In this document: positions 16,613 to 25,731 of the stretch, in pieces | Position numbering within the stretch: position 1 is the stretch's first letter | Layout: each line of letters starts with the position of its first letter | Assembly: GCA_040880285.1 (NCBI GenBank) | Contig: JBBDIT010000073.1 | Coordinates: 1 to 64,000 of the forward strand | Origin: JANQJA01 sp040880285 | GTDB taxonomy: Bacteria > Pseudomonadota > Gammaproteobacteria > Pseudomonadales > Azotimanducaceae | DNA length: 64,000 nucleotides | Direction of reading: 5' to 3' | Notes under the pieces: model-generated | Database searches by the model: none | The model's input: only the letters and a program-made list of their open reading frames with translations | What the model was told of the DNA's origin: nothing | Position numbers and translations under genes: made by a program

Positions 16613-17467
16613 TTAACCGACCCTGAACTCTTCCTTAAATGATTGGAACAGACGGTCAACTTGTTGCCAGACAAGGCCACCCTCACCATTGCCAATGACC
16701 TTGTCGTCGATCCTGCCTACAGGCCAGATTTCATGTCCGGAACTGGTAATCATCACCTCATCGGCGCTTTTAAGTTCGGCAAGTGGGATGTCACGCTCTT
16801 CAAACGGCAGTCCTGCCGTCCTGACCAGTTCCACCACGAGGTCACGCGTGATGCCATGCAACAAGTGATTGGTTTTAGGCGGCGTGATCAGCACGCCGTC
16901 CCTGACGATAAAAATATTCGAGGCAGTGGCCTCGGTTACCTTGCCATCCCTGATAAGGATCGCATCGTCCGCACCTTCGGCCAACGCCCGATTTTTCAGC
17001 ATACCAGCGGCGATCAGACTGACCGTCTTGATATGTCCACGTGACCAACGATAATCGTCCGCCGTTACCATTTTGAGAGGCTCGACGTGCTCGCGTTCCA
17101 GGATTGGCGCTTCATACACCATTACAAGGACCGTGGGCTCGGCGTTCGTGGGATAGGCGTGGTCACGTTTCCCGGCAACACCACGGGTAACCTGCAGGTA
17201 GACATAAGCGGTGGTCTCGCCACTTCGCGCCACGGCTTCTTCGATCAGGGCAACCCATCCTTCATGATCCAGCGGATTTTTTAAATTGATCTCACCCAGA
17301 CTCTTGTCGAGACGATTTAAATGCCGCGGCAGGGTAAACGGTTTGCCAAAATAAACCGGAATGACTTCATAGACGCCATCGCCAAACATGAAGCCGCGAT
17401 CCAACACGGATACTTTGGTGTCTTCTGGCGCTTGCCAGACTCCATTCAGGTATGCGATCGATGACAT
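16613..17467 (-). CDS. dat: D-amino acid aminotransferase (class IV, PLP)
   Basis: The 284-residue fold-type IV PLP enzyme starts M-S-S-I-A-Y-L-N-G and has D-R-G-F-M-F-G-D-G-V-Y-E, where tyrosine and the glycine run shape the pocket, the Schiff-base lysine in I-K-T-V-S-L near residue 146, and E-A-T-A-S-N, which holds the cofactor. The combination fits D-alanine aminotransferase better than the branched-chain enzyme; 4-amino-4-deoxychorismate lyase is the other close relative. It would make D-glutamate or D-alanine for peptidoglycan or break D-amino acids down. A SutA-like gene lies 81 bases upstream on the same strand. Confidence 0.83.
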   Translation of the reverse strand: MSSIAYLNGVWQAPEDTKVSVLDRGFMFGDGVYEVIPVYFGKPFTLPRHLNRLDKSLGEINLKNPLDHEGWVALIEEAVARSGETTAYVYLQVTRGVAGKRDHAYPTNAEPTVLVMVYEAPILEREHVEPLKMVTADDYRWSRGHIKTVSLIAAGMLKNRALAEGADDAILIRDGKVTEATASNIFIVRDGVLITPPKTNHLLHGITRDLVVELVRTAGLPFEERDIPLAELKSADEVMITSSGHEIWPVGRIDDKVIGNGEGGLVWQQVDRLFQSFKEEFRVG

Positions 17468-17548
17468 GGTCGATCCTAATCTTCAGCTTGTCAGGAAGGG
17501 CCGATTCTATCGTAAAAGGAGGTCCGGTACAGAACCCGGTGTCATCGA

Positions 17549-17707
17549 TTATTTTTTGGCTTGCTTCTTCATGGGCGACTGCTTCGGCTTGATGCCGGTG
17601 ACGCCACTATTGATTTGTTCAATCTTGCCGCCGCCTTTCAGGAACGCTTCAACGTCTTCCTCCAGGCGGGCACGGGGACCATCTTTACTTACAGATTTGT
17701 CTTTCAC
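17549..17707 (-). CDS. SutA-like small RNA-polymerase-binding protein
   Basis: This 52-codon gene starts with GTG 17707 after an AGGAG box. The central segment L-E-E-D-V-E-A-F-L-K-G-G-G-K-I-E-Q-I matches the conserved core of SutA, which in Pseudomonas aeruginosa binds RNA polymerase and tunes transcription during slow growth. The core is flanked by a charged N-terminus and a lysine-rich tail, both probably disordered. It is shorter than Pseudomonas SutA (about 105 residues) because the long acidic N-terminal tail is missing. The SutA-like function is therefore tentative; the coding call rests on the ribosome site and the conserved core. Confidence 0.68.
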   Translation of the reverse strand: MKDKSVSKDGPRARLEEDVEAFLKGGGKIEQINSGVTGIKPKQSPMKKQAKK

Positions 17708-17871
17708 ATTTCACTCCTGTCATTCGGGTGCTCCAATACAACGTCAGGGGTGAAGGTAAGCCAGGCGGACGTTATAGCGGGATAACACAAATATTGCGGC
17801 TTATAGGATACTCTAAATCGCTCTTTTATGCGAGTGCCGCGTTTACTCGCATTGGTACTGGCATTGGCGCC

Positions 17872-17901
17872 TTGCGCCGGTAATTCGTGTCTGGCTATAG
17901 T
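17872..17901 (+). promoter_or_regulatory. Possible promoter for the fused acyl-CoA carboxylase
   Basis: TTGCGC (17872-17877) and TATAGT (17896-17901) are separated by 18 bases on the plus strand, about 55 bases before the ATG at 17956. The -35 box is only a fair match. The 248-base gap upstream of the gene holds nothing else I can assign. Confidence 0.4.
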
Positions 17902-17955
17902 AGCCAGTCTCTCGCTACACACCGGTTTTGGACCTACCAGCGAAAAGGAACATCG

Positions 17956-20900
17956 ATGTTTAAAAGGCTACTGATTGCAAATCGCGGTGAGATCGCCATC
18001 AGAATTATGCGAACCGCCGTAAATCTTGGCATTACAACCGTTGCCGTCTATTCAAAAGACGACAAGGATTCCCTGCACGCCTATCGCGCCGATGAATCGA
18101 TCCAACTCGATGGCGAGGGTGCCGCGGCCTATCTTGACATTGATGGCGTGATCGACGCGGCGTTACGTGCAAAGTGCGATGCGATACATCCAGGTTACGG
18201 TTTTCTGTCCGAGAACGCCGCCTTTGCCAAGCAGTGTCAGCAGGCAAATATCACCTTTATCGGCCCCTCCCATGAGGCCCTTGCGCTGTTTGGGGACAAG
18301 GGTGCCGCCCGGCAACTTGCAATCGAAACCGACATACCCGTACTCGATGGAACATCGCAAGCAACCACGCTTGAAGAAGCAAAAACCTTTTTCAAACAAC
18401 TGGGAAAAGGCAATGCGATGATCATCAAGGCCCTGGCCGGTGGTGGTGGCCGGGGCGTCCGCATCATTACCGATGCCGCAGATCTCGATGACGCCTTTGA
18501 ACGCTGTGCTCACGAGGCACAGGCGGCCTTTGGTAACGGTTCTTTATATGTCGAACAGTTCATGCCGAATGCAAGGCACATCGAAGTGCAGGTACTTGGT
18601 GATATGAATGGCAACGTCATTCAGTTGGGGGAACGGGACTGTTCTATCCAGCGTCGACACCAAAAAATTATCGAAATCGCGCCGGCTCCAGACCTTGCCG
18701 CCGATTTGAAGGCAGAGATCCATGCCGCGGCAGTTGCGCTGTCGACAGCAGCTGGCTATACAGGCGCGGGCACGATCGAATTTCTGGTTGATCCGGCACA
18801 CAACAAGTTTGCATTTATCGAGGCTAACGCAAGACTCCAGGTGGAACACACCATTACCGAACAGATCACCGGTATCGATCTGGTGGCAGCGCAATTGCAT
18901 ATTGCTTGCGGGTCCACTATCGATGCGATCATAAAAGAGCCGGTAGTTCCCCGGGGGTATGCGATCCAGCTACGAATCAACATGGAAACCATGTTGAAAA
19001 ACGGGTTTGCGAAACCGAGCGGTGGCACAATCAAAAAATTCAATCCACCGTCAGGACCAGACATTCGCCTGGATACCTACGCCTATCCCGGCTACAGCAC
19101 CAACCCGCGATTCGATTCCCTGTTAGCGAAACTGATCGTACACAGCCGGATTGGCGAGTTCGAGGACGCGATTGCAAGCGCCTATCGCGCGCTCTGTGAA
19201 TTCCAGATTGAAGGCGTCTCGACCAACATCAGTTTCCTGCAGAACCTCCTCAGCAATCCGGATGTCAAACAGGCAAAATTTTATACGCGTTTTGTCGATG
19301 ATCACATCCAATCGCTGGTCGAAGATTTTCACCACAATAAACACTATCTTGATAGCAGTGACGAAAGTGTCGGCGCTCGTCAGGCAGGAGCAAAACTGGA
19401 TACCAATGACCCGCTGGCAGTACTCGCTTACGGTCAATCAAAGCGCGAGACCAGCGCGGCACCGGGGAATCTGGACGATTCCTGGGTCCTTTCGCCCATG
19501 CAAGGCACGATCATAGAAATCAAAGTTGAAACGGGCCAGGAAGTGCCTGCGGGTACCGCCCTTGTGATCATGGATTCCATGAAGATGGAGCATGAAGTCT
19601 TTGCTCCTTTTAGTGGAGTGGTGCACGTCCTGAATGTTGCAGTGGGGGATACGATCTACGAGCAACAGCCTCTTTTGAGTATTGAAGCACAGGATATTTC
19701 GGTGACGGCAAGTGAGCTGGAAGAAGAGGTCGATCTCGATGAATTCCGACCAGACCTTGCGGAAGTCGAAAGCAGGCGCCTGACTACCCTGGATCAAAGC
19801 CGTCCCAATGCGGTGGAACGAAGACACGACAAAGGTCAACGCACGGCGCGCGAAAATATAGAGGACCTGTGTGATGTCGATTCATTCGTAGAGTATGGCC
19901 AGTTGGTCCTGGCGGCCCAACGCCGCCGTCGATCCCTCGACGAACTCATTGAAAAAAGTCCGGCGGACGGCATGATTACTGGTGTTGGATCCATCAACGG
20001 CGACCTGTTTGACGAGCCTGACAATCGTTGCGTCGTTATGTCCTACGACTACACCGTCTTCGCTGGTACCCAGGGTGGACAAAACCATCGCAAAACCGAC
20101 CGCATGATCGGTGTGGCTGAGAAGGGTCTAATGCCAATGGTTTTATTCGCCGAAGGTGGCGGTGGCCGACCCGGTGATACCGACGGACTGGGCGGCGAGA
20201 GCACGACGACGTTTTCCCGATTTGCACAACTGAGCGGACTGGTGCCCATGATCGGGATTACCACCGGCCGGTGCTTTGCTGGCAATGCGTCGCTGCTCGG
20301 GTGTTGCGACGTGATTATCGCAACCGAAAATTCCAACATCGGCATGGGAGGCCCGGCGATGATCGAGGGCGGCGGCCTTGGCATCTATTCACCGGAAGAG
20401 ATCGGTCCGATGTCCGTGCAGGTTCCAAACGGTGTAGTCGACATTGCGGTCAGCGATGAACGAGAGGCCGTGCAGGTGGCGCGGCTCTATCTGTCCTATT
20501 TTCAAGGCAAGACACTGCACTGGGAATGTCCAGACCAGCGCCTGATGCGGCGGATTATTCCGGAGAATCGACTCCGTGCTTATAACGTGCGTTCAATTGT
20601 CGATACCCTTGCCGACGTGGATTCGGTGCTGGAACTTCGCAAAGGGTTTGGACCGGGGATCATTACCGCCCTGATACGCGTGGAAGGCATGCCCCTGGGC
20701 GTCATCGCCAACAATCCTTCCCATTTGGGTGGCGCTATTGATGCCGATGGTGCGGACAAAGCCGCAAGATTCATGCAACTGTGCGATGCGTTCGACATTC
20801 CCATACTTTACCTGTGCGACACCCCCGGCATTATGGTGGGACCGGAAATTGAAAAGACTGCGCTCGTCCGGCACTCAAGCAGAATGTTTATTGTCGGCGC

Positions 20901-21294
20901 CAATCTTTCTGTACCCTTTTTTACTATTATTCTCCGGAAGGCCTACGGTCTTGGCGCTATTGCAATGGCGGGAGGATCTTACAAAACACCATTTTTCACC
21001 GTGTCATGGCCAACAGGAGAATTTGGTGGTATGGGCCTCGAGGGAAGCATCAAACTCGGTTATCGTGATGAATTGGCAGCGATCGAAGACGCGCAAGCGC
21101 GCAAGGCCCGCTTCGATGAGATGGTTGCCCAGGCCTATGAACGTGGCAAAGCACTTAACTATGCATCACTTTTCAGCGTGGATGACGCGATCGATCCTGC
21201 AGACTCACGTCGATGGGTTGCAAACATCATGAAGTCAGTGAGAACCACCACCAGGCGAAGCGGTAAAAAGCGGCCGGCCATTGACGCCTGGTAG
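17956..21294 (+). CDS. Single-chain acyl-CoA carboxylase: BC-BCCP-CT fusion
   Basis: The 1112-residue protein carries all parts of a biotin-dependent acyl-CoA carboxylase. Residues about 1-450 are biotin carboxylase (A-N-R-G-E-I-A, the glycine-rich A-G-G-G-G-R-G, and the E-A-N-A-R-L-Q-V-E-H signature). Residues about 510-590 are the biotinyl domain with K543 in D-S-M-K-M-E-H. Residues about 640-1112 are carboxyltransferase with both crotonase-like halves, including the oxyanion-type G-G-R-P-G-D and a G-G-S-Y loop. Acetyl-CoA and propionyl-CoA are both possible. ATG 17956 is preferred because M-F-K-R-L-L-I-A-N-R-G-E is the family start and AAGGA precedes it; an extension to 17887 is unlike the family. 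No partner subunit genes are adjacent. Confidence 0.9.
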   Translation: MFKRLLIANRGEIAIRIMRTAVNLGITTVAVYSKDDKDSLHAYRADESIQLDGEGAAAYLDIDGVIDAALRAKCDAIHPGYGFLSENAAFAKQCQQANITFIGPSHEALALFGDKGAARQLAIETDIPVLDGTSQATTLEEAKTFFKQLGKGNAMIIKALAGGGGRGVRIITDAADLDDAFERCAHEAQAAFGNGSLYVEQFMPNARHIEVQVLGDMNGNVIQLGERDCSIQRRHQKIIEIAPAPDLAADLKAEIHAAAVALSTAAGYTGAGTIEFLVDPAHNKFAFIEANARLQVEHTITEQITGIDLVAAQLHIACGSTIDAIIKEPVVPRGYAIQLRINMETMLKNGFAKPSGGTIKKFNPPSGPDIRLDTYAYPGYSTNPRFDSLLAKLIVHSRIGEFEDAIASAYRALCEFQIEGVSTNISFLQNLLSNPDVKQAKFYTRFVDDHIQSLVEDFHHNKHYLDSSDESVGARQAGAKLDTNDPLAVLAYGQSKRETSAAPGNLDDSWVLSPMQGTIIEIKVETGQEVPAGTALVIMDSMKMEHEVFAPFSGVVHVLNVAVGDTIYEQQPLLSIEAQDISVTASELEEEVDLDEFRPDLAEVESRRLTTLDQSRPNAVERRHDKGQRTARENIEDLCDVDSFVEYGQLVLAAQRRRRSLDELIEKSPADGMITGVGSINGDLFDEPDNRCVVMSYDYTVFAGTQGGQNHRKTDRMIGVAEKGLMPMVLFAEGGGGRPGDTDGLGGESTTTFSRFAQLSGLVPMIGITTGRCFAGNASLLGCCDVIIATENSNIGMGGPAMIEGGGLGIYSPEEIGPMSVQVPNGVVDIAVSDEREAVQVARLYLSYFQGKTLHWECPDQRLMRRIIPENRLRAYNVRSIVDTLADVDSVLELRKGFGPGIITALIRVEGMPLGVIANNPSHLGGAIDADGADKAARFMQLCDAFDIPILYLCDTPGIMVGPEIEKTALVRHSSRMFIVGANLSVPFFTIILRKAYGLGAIAMAGGSYKTPFFTVSWPTGEFGGMGLEGSIKLGYRDELAAIEDAQARKARFDEMVAQAYERGKALNYASLFSVDDAIDPADSRRWVANIMKSVRTTTRRSGKKRPAIDAW

Positions 21295-21327
21295 GCACCG
21301 CAATACCTGGCGCTGGGCGCCCCCATA

Positions 21328-22185
21328 TCAGGAAATTTTAACCCTGGCGGGGGCAACGCTTACACCTGCAACGTCCGTGCGATAGCGATAGATTGATCCG
21401 GCGCGATCGGAGTCCGAGCCATCTGATCCTGACACGATGTATAGATCCTTGCCATCATTGCCACCAAAGCAGACACTGGTACACATGGGTTGCGGGATCT
21501 TGACCAGTTCCCGGAACGTACCGCTGGCGTCGTATACGGCGACACCGTGACCACCACCTGCAAGCGCGACCCAGACCCGGCCGTCTTCCGACACCACCAG
21601 GCCATCAGGTACGCCCTTATCCAGGGTGGCAAAAGTTTGCTTGGCCCCGAGCTTGCCGTCCGAATCAACCTTATAGCAGTGGACCGTTTGCCTGCGAGAG
21701 TCCGAGTGATACAGGATGTTACCGTCCGGGGAGAACCCGAGCCCGTTAGTGAGCATGATGTCTTCCGCTACAATACGGCTGCTGCCATCGAGGTCAATCC
21801 TGTAGAGGTTGCCTGACCGCGGCGCCCTGCCGTCGTCAAAAACCGGGCTGGCGCCCAGGGAGCCAGCATAGATCCGTCCGGCTTTATCTGTTGTGATGTC
21901 GTTGTAACCGACATTTCCGCTGTCTTCATCCCGGTCCAACAATATCACCGTTTCGCCACCATCGAAGGGTTTATAGGCAATATTGCGGCCGCTGACCACA
22001 AGGCCCTCACGTTCATGGCGACAAATCCCGCCGATACCACGACGATGCTCAAACACCGTTGATACATTACCGTCGGCCCCAAGACAGAAGACACCACCGT
22101 TCAGTACGTCGCTAAAAATCAGGCCACGAGCAGGATCCCACAGTGGTCCTTCAATCAGGCCATAACCCTCGGCTAGTTTATCCAT
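21328..22185 (-). CDS. SMP-30/gluconolactonase family protein
   Basis: The 285-residue protein is a six-bladed propeller of the SMP-30/LRE family. Metal ligands are visible in the usual places: the glutamate of I-E-G-P-L-W near residue 12, the asparagine of G-Y-N-D-I near 94, N-G-L-G-F-S near 147, and the aspartate of V-P-D-G-L near 198. Members hydrolyse sugar or other lactones with a bound divalent ion; the substrate is not predictable. The gene is convergent with the acyl-CoA carboxylase (33 bases apart) and is separated from the upstream aldehyde dehydrogenase by a terminator. Confidence 0.85.
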   Translation of the reverse strand: MDKLAEGYGLIEGPLWDPARGLIFSDVLNGGVFCLGADGNVSTVFEHRRGIGGICRHEREGLVVSGRNIAYKPFDGGETVILLDRDEDSGNVGYNDITTDKAGRIYAGSLGASPVFDDGRAPRSGNLYRIDLDGSSRIVAEDIMLTNGLGFSPDGNILYHSDSRRQTVHCYKVDSDGKLGAKQTFATLDKGVPDGLVVSEDGRVWVALAGGGHGVAVYDASGTFRELVKIPQPMCTSVCFGGNDGKDLYIVSGSDGSDSDRAGSIYRYRTDVAGVSVAPARVKIS

Positions 22186-22227
22186 CTAATCCTCACTGGA
22201 AACGCTCGTTCGCATCTGCTTTGGCAG

Positions 22228-22256
22228 AAAAAAACGCCCCTTGGCCGGGGCGTTTT
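22228..22256 (-). terminator. Rho-independent terminator between aldehyde dehydrogenase and SMP-30 genes
   Basis: AAAAACGCCCC and GGGGCGTTTT pair around TTGGCC, giving a GC-rich stem of about seven pairs flanked by A/T runs on both sides. On the minus strand it lies just after the aldehyde dehydrogenase stop, so it most likely ends that transcript; the symmetry would let it work both ways. Confidence 0.85.
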
Positions 22257-22279
22257 CAGTACTCTTTTTTACGTCAACA

Positions 22280-23710
22280 TCAGGCGACCTTGGGGACAAA
22301 GACCGCCTTGGTCTCAAGAAACTCTTCGAAGCCAAGTTCACCCCACTCGCGCCCATTACCCGACTGCTTGTATCCGCCAAACGGCGCATTAAAATCAGCG
22401 CCAGCACCGTTGACATGAACGTTACCGCTTCTGATCCTCGCAGCTACTTTCATCGCGTGTTCAACATCACCGGATTGAACATAGCCCGATAACCCATAAG
22501 GCGTGTCGTTAGCGATCTTGATAGCTTCTTCCTCACTTTCATAAGGAAGAATTGCAAGCACAGGCCCGAATATCTCTTCACGCGCAATTGTCATGTCATT
22601 GTTCACATTGCCAAATACCGTTGGCTTCACAAAGTAGCCACGATTCAAACCGTCCGGACGACCGGTACCACCGGTGACCAGTGTTGCACCCTCATCAATA
22701 CCTTTCTGGATCAGGGCCTGAATCTTGTCGAACTGAACTTCGCTGACAACCGGACCAATGGTTGTACCCTCAGCAAACGGGTCTCCAGCTTTTACGTTTT
22801 CGGCGGTCGCCCTGGCAACGGCGAGTGCTTCATCATGAGATTTGGCAGGTACCAACATTCGGGTCGGCGCATTACAAGACTGGCCAGAGTTGGTAAAGCA
22901 CTGCGATACACCGGCGGCAACGGCTGCGTTGAGGTCTGCGTCTTCAAGAATGATATTCGCAGACTTACCGCCCAATTCCTGGGCAACACGCTTGACGGTA
23001 TCAGCCGAGGCTTTTGCGACTTCAATTCCGGCACGGGTTGAACCAGTGAACGACATCATGTCGATATCCGGATGAGATGACATGGCGGCGCCTACTGATG
23101 GCCCGTCACCATTTACCAGGTTAAACACACCCTTTGGTACACCGGCAGCGTGCAACACTTCTGCAAGGATGATTGCATTACAGGGCGCTACCTCGCTGGG
23201 TTTAAGAACAATCGTACAACCAGCGCCAAGGGCTGGCGCCACCTTGCATGAAATCTGGTTGATCGGCCAGTTCCAGGGTGTGATCAATCCACAGACGCCA
23301 ATCGGCTCCTTGCGCAGGACATATTTACCACGGGTTTCTTCCCAGTTGTAATTCTTGAGGATCTCGAGCATGGTTGCGAAGTGACCCTGTCCAGTTGCAG
23401 CCTGGGCCGCCTTTGACAACCAGATAGGTGCGCCCATTTCCGTTGATATCACTTGTGCAATATCATCATAACGTTTCTGGTATTCGGCAAGGATCGCCCC
23501 CAAAAGCTCGATGCGCTCCTTGACACTGGTCTGTGAGTAACTTTCAAATGCCGATTTCGCCGCCGCGACAGCCTTATCCACATCAGCGGCACTACCCATG
23601 CTGATTCTGGCAAATGGCTCCTCGGTAGTCGGGTTAATTACGTCCAATGTCCTGGGCGTGACAGGATCGACCCATTCGCCATTGATGTAGAACTTTAAGT
23701 ACTCTTGCAT
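22280..23710 (-). CDS. NAD(P)-dependent aldehyde dehydrogenase
   Basis: The 476-residue enzyme oxidises an aldehyde to the carboxylic acid. It has the cofactor-contacting P-W-N-W-P-I-N near residue 145, F-T-G-S-T-R-A-G-I-E in the Rossmann part, the general-base glutamate in E-L-G-G-K-S-A near 245, and the nucleophile C279 in N-S-G-Q-S-C-N-A. The sequence resembles broad-substrate ALDHs rather than a dedicated pathway enzyme. ATG 23710 gives a full-length N-terminus. Co-location with a DsbA-family isomerase-like gene upstream may hint at aromatic or aldehyde breakdown, weakly. It ends at a clear terminator. Confidence 0.9.
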   Translation of the reverse strand: MQEYLKFYINGEWVDPVTPRTLDVINPTTEEPFARISMGSAADVDKAVAAAKSAFESYSQTSVKERIELLGAILAEYQKRYDDIAQVISTEMGAPIWLSKAAQAATGQGHFATMLEILKNYNWEETRGKYVLRKEPIGVCGLITPWNWPINQISCKVAPALGAGCTIVLKPSEVAPCNAIILAEVLHAAGVPKGVFNLVNGDGPSVGAAMSSHPDIDMMSFTGSTRAGIEVAKASADTVKRVAQELGGKSANIILEDADLNAAVAAGVSQCFTNSGQSCNAPTRMLVPAKSHDEALAVARATAENVKAGDPFAEGTTIGPVVSEVQFDKIQALIQKGIDEGATLVTGGTGRPDGLNRGYFVKPTVFGNVNNDMTIAREEIFGPVLAILPYESEEEAIKIANDTPYGLSGYVQSGDVEHAMKVAARIRSGNVHVNGAGADFNAPFGGYKQSGNGREWGELGFEEFLETKAVFVPKVA

Positions 23711-23728
23711 GTTTCTATACTCTCTATT

Positions 23729-23759
23729 GTGAATCTATTAGTGAATCTATTAGTGAATC
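23729..23759. repeat. Short 12-base tandem repeat upstream of the aldehyde dehydrogenase
   Basis: GTGAATCTATTA occurs twice in tandem with a third partial copy (GTGAATC), starting 19 bases before the aldehyde dehydrogenase start. It may be a regulator binding array or chance. The rest of the gap to 23869 has nothing I can assign. Confidence 0.5.
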
Positions 23760-23869
23760 AGTTCAGTCAGTCGTGCTGGTCAGTGATGCCGGTGGATTGG
23801 CTACTGACTAATGGAGCCTACGGTCAGGTGAGCGCCTACGCTACAAACATGACGGTAACCTGTCAAGAA

Positions 23870-24544
23870 TCAGGCGTTGGTACCCGACCTTGCTTTTAGT
23901 CCGGCTTTTTTGAGCCGCCAAAGGAGCACATCCAGGCGATCCTGGCCAAAAAAGGGCTCACCGTCAAAAGCACAGGTAGGCACGCCCCAATGGCCAGCGC
24001 TTGTATGATCCTCCTGATTTTTGACAATTGCCGCTTCCAGACGCTCGACCTGCGACTCGACAACCCTATCCATTGCGGCAAGGTCGAGACCGGCTCTATC
24101 AGCCGCCCTGGCGAGATGATCACCTTCATGCCAGTTTTCCTGACCTGTCCAGATGGCCCTGGAGATTTCATCGGCAAATTCAATGCCCCGCCCCTGTTCT
24201 GCCGCCACAATACCCAGGCGCGTCAATCGAGCGATATAGGGCTGATCTTCGGCAGTTCGGGGCCTACCGTCCTCCCCGAGGTACTGGGCTACAGGATCGG
24301 GGCTGGGCCACTTGAACGGTAAACCGAGAAAATCAGCATATCGATGCACGTCCAGCATCAGGTAACGTCCCCACAGGGGATTCGCATTCAGGAAAAACTC
24401 CGGTGTCCGCACCGCAAGTGGATACACGGGTCGAAAGTTCACAGCGAGCTCCCAGTCATCCTGCATGGCTCGCAGACGCGGCGTTGCAAGATAAGACCAG
24501 GGACTGCGGAAAGACCAGAATACGTCTATTTCAAGCGCTGCCAT
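23870..24544 (-). CDS. DsbA-family protein, 2-hydroxychromene-2-carboxylate isomerase-like
   Basis: The 224-residue protein starts V-F-W-S-F-R-S-P-W-S-Y-L, where the first serine replaces the redox C-x-x-C of DsbA; this is the pattern of the kappa-GST/HCCA isomerase group, which uses glutathione as cofactor. The conserved end W-G-V-P-T-C-A-F-D-G-E-P-F-F-G-Q-D-R-L holds the cis-proline and the F-G-x-D-R segment of that group. In naphthalene breakdown such enzymes isomerise a ring-cleavage product; here the substrate is unknown. ATG 24544 (second of two) was chosen. Its neighbours do not form a known pathway. Confidence 0.78.
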   Translation of the reverse strand: MAALEIDVFWSFRSPWSYLATPRLRAMQDDWELAVNFRPVYPLAVRTPEFFLNANPLWGRYLMLDVHRYADFLGLPFKWPSPDPVAQYLGEDGRPRTAEDQPYIARLTRLGIVAAEQGRGIEFADEISRAIWTGQENWHEGDHLARAADRAGLDLAAMDRVVESQVERLEAAIVKNQEDHTSAGHWGVPTCAFDGEPFFGQDRLDVLLWRLKKAGLKARSGTNA

Positions 24545-24636
24545 CAATTTACTCCTGACTGTCTATCTGAAAGTGCCTGTAGTTCAAAGTTGCGCCAGCC
24601 TGGCCAATGCGCCGACCATCATCCGATTCGCCAGGC

Positions 24637-25278
24637 TCAGGTATCTTCTTGCTGGAGCATTTCATCCGATGGTGGCACCGGCGGCGTAAAAGTCCCCTGG
24701 TCCTTGGCTTTCACCTGTGCCTCGATCCAGCGAACGACCTGAACGGTAATCTGTTCCACCTTCTTGCCGGTGGTATCGATGATCTCTTCCTGCCATCTCG
24801 GGTCATCCCGCTGCCATTCAAGCCAATTTTCCCACTTCATCGAGCTATAGCTATTTCGCGTAATCACTTCAGGACACCAGGTCGGGTCCACCGCGTGGAC
24901 CCGGAGCCATGCCGACCAGGTCAGCATATCCATGCGAGGCGCTTGCTTTCGAAATTTTCGCAATCGGTCGAGTCTGACAATGTCCGCACAGTCCAACAGG
25001 CATACGCCCAGGTGATCTATCTGGGAGATTGAGGGGCAAGCCAGGATTTCACCGTAGACAGCACCGCCGCAGATTACCGTGTCTTTGCCGAGTCGCTGGT
25101 TCTCGATCGCTTTGCTGATCCAGTATTCCGTTTGCTCCTGGCGCCAGCGCGGGTCAGCTTCTTCGGGCACACCTCGTTCGTCGAAGTCATGGACATCAAA
25201 CTCCGGAAGTCTTTTGCGGAGCCCGGGAATGACTGCTGTCTTTCCCGATCCGCTGGCACCGGTGACAAAAAGTAGCAT
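24637..25278 (-). CDS. P-loop nucleotide-binding protein of unknown function
   Basis: The 213-residue protein begins M-L-L-F-V-T-G-A-S-G-S-G-K-T-A, a Walker A loop at residues 7-14, followed by V-H-D-F-D-E-R-G near 30, which resembles the acceptor/Walker B region of small kinases such as adenylylsulfate or nucleoside kinases. The rest is tryptophan-rich and has no motif I recognise. A kinase role is inferred from the loop alone. A small beta-rich gene lies 37 bases upstream on the same strand. Confidence 0.6.
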   Translation of the reverse strand: MLLFVTGASGSGKTAVIPGLRKRLPEFDVHDFDERGVPEEADPRWRQEQTEYWISKAIENQRLGKDTVICGGAVYGEILACPSISQIDHLGVCLLDCADIVRLDRLRKFRKQAPRMDMLTWSAWLRVHAVDPTWCPEVITRNSYSSMKWENWLEWQRDDPRWQEEIIDTTGKKVEQITVQVVRWIEAQVKAKDQGTFTPPVPPSDEMLQQEDT

Positions 25279-25315
25279 AATTTTAGCTCACGCCACCGAC
25301 GTGAGCTCCAGGCCG

Positions 25316-25612
25316 TCAGGCCCTTTGACCATCAAATGTGGCATTGCCGAATGCACCCAGCTTGACGTTACCTGTGATGGTATCACCATCCACCTTGGCA
25401 TCGAATTCAAGCTCGATCGGCATGGGCTGTGTCATGTTGATTTTCCAGGAAAGTGCCTCACCATCAATACTGCCGCCGTCAAAGTCCTGGGTTCCTTGTG
25501 GCCCAACAATCTTGCCCGACAAGCTGTTCCCGTCCGCTTTCAGCGTCAAGGTTGCATCCTGCGTCCCCATCGGGGAATTCATTTTGACTTTCCAGTCTCC
25601 GTCTACCTTCAT
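25316..25612 (-). CDS. Small beta-rich protein of unknown function
   Basis: The 98-residue protein consists of alternating short strands with glycine/aspartate turns (T-L-T-L-K-A-D-G-N-S-L-S-G-K-I and E-F-D-A-K-V-D-G-D-T-I-T-G-N-V), suggesting a lipocalin- or meander-like beta sheet built from internal repeats. It has no signal peptide or cysteine, so it should be cytoplasmic. GAGGGT precedes the ATG. Similar short domains are found as unnamed proteins in many bacteria; I assign no function. Confidence 0.65.
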   Translation of the reverse strand: MKVDGDWKVKMNSPMGTQDATLTLKADGNSLSGKIVGPQGTQDFDGGSIDGEALSWKINMTQPMPIELEFDAKVDGDTITGNVKLGAFGNATFDGQRA

Positions 25613-25731
25613 CTCATACCCTCTTTAATTGAGCACATATGGCGTGCAGGCCAGTCAAACAACTGCAGACATGCGGGCCACACTGCCATAAACAGTAACA
25701 GCATTGCCAGTGGGTAAAAAGCGTACCGACG

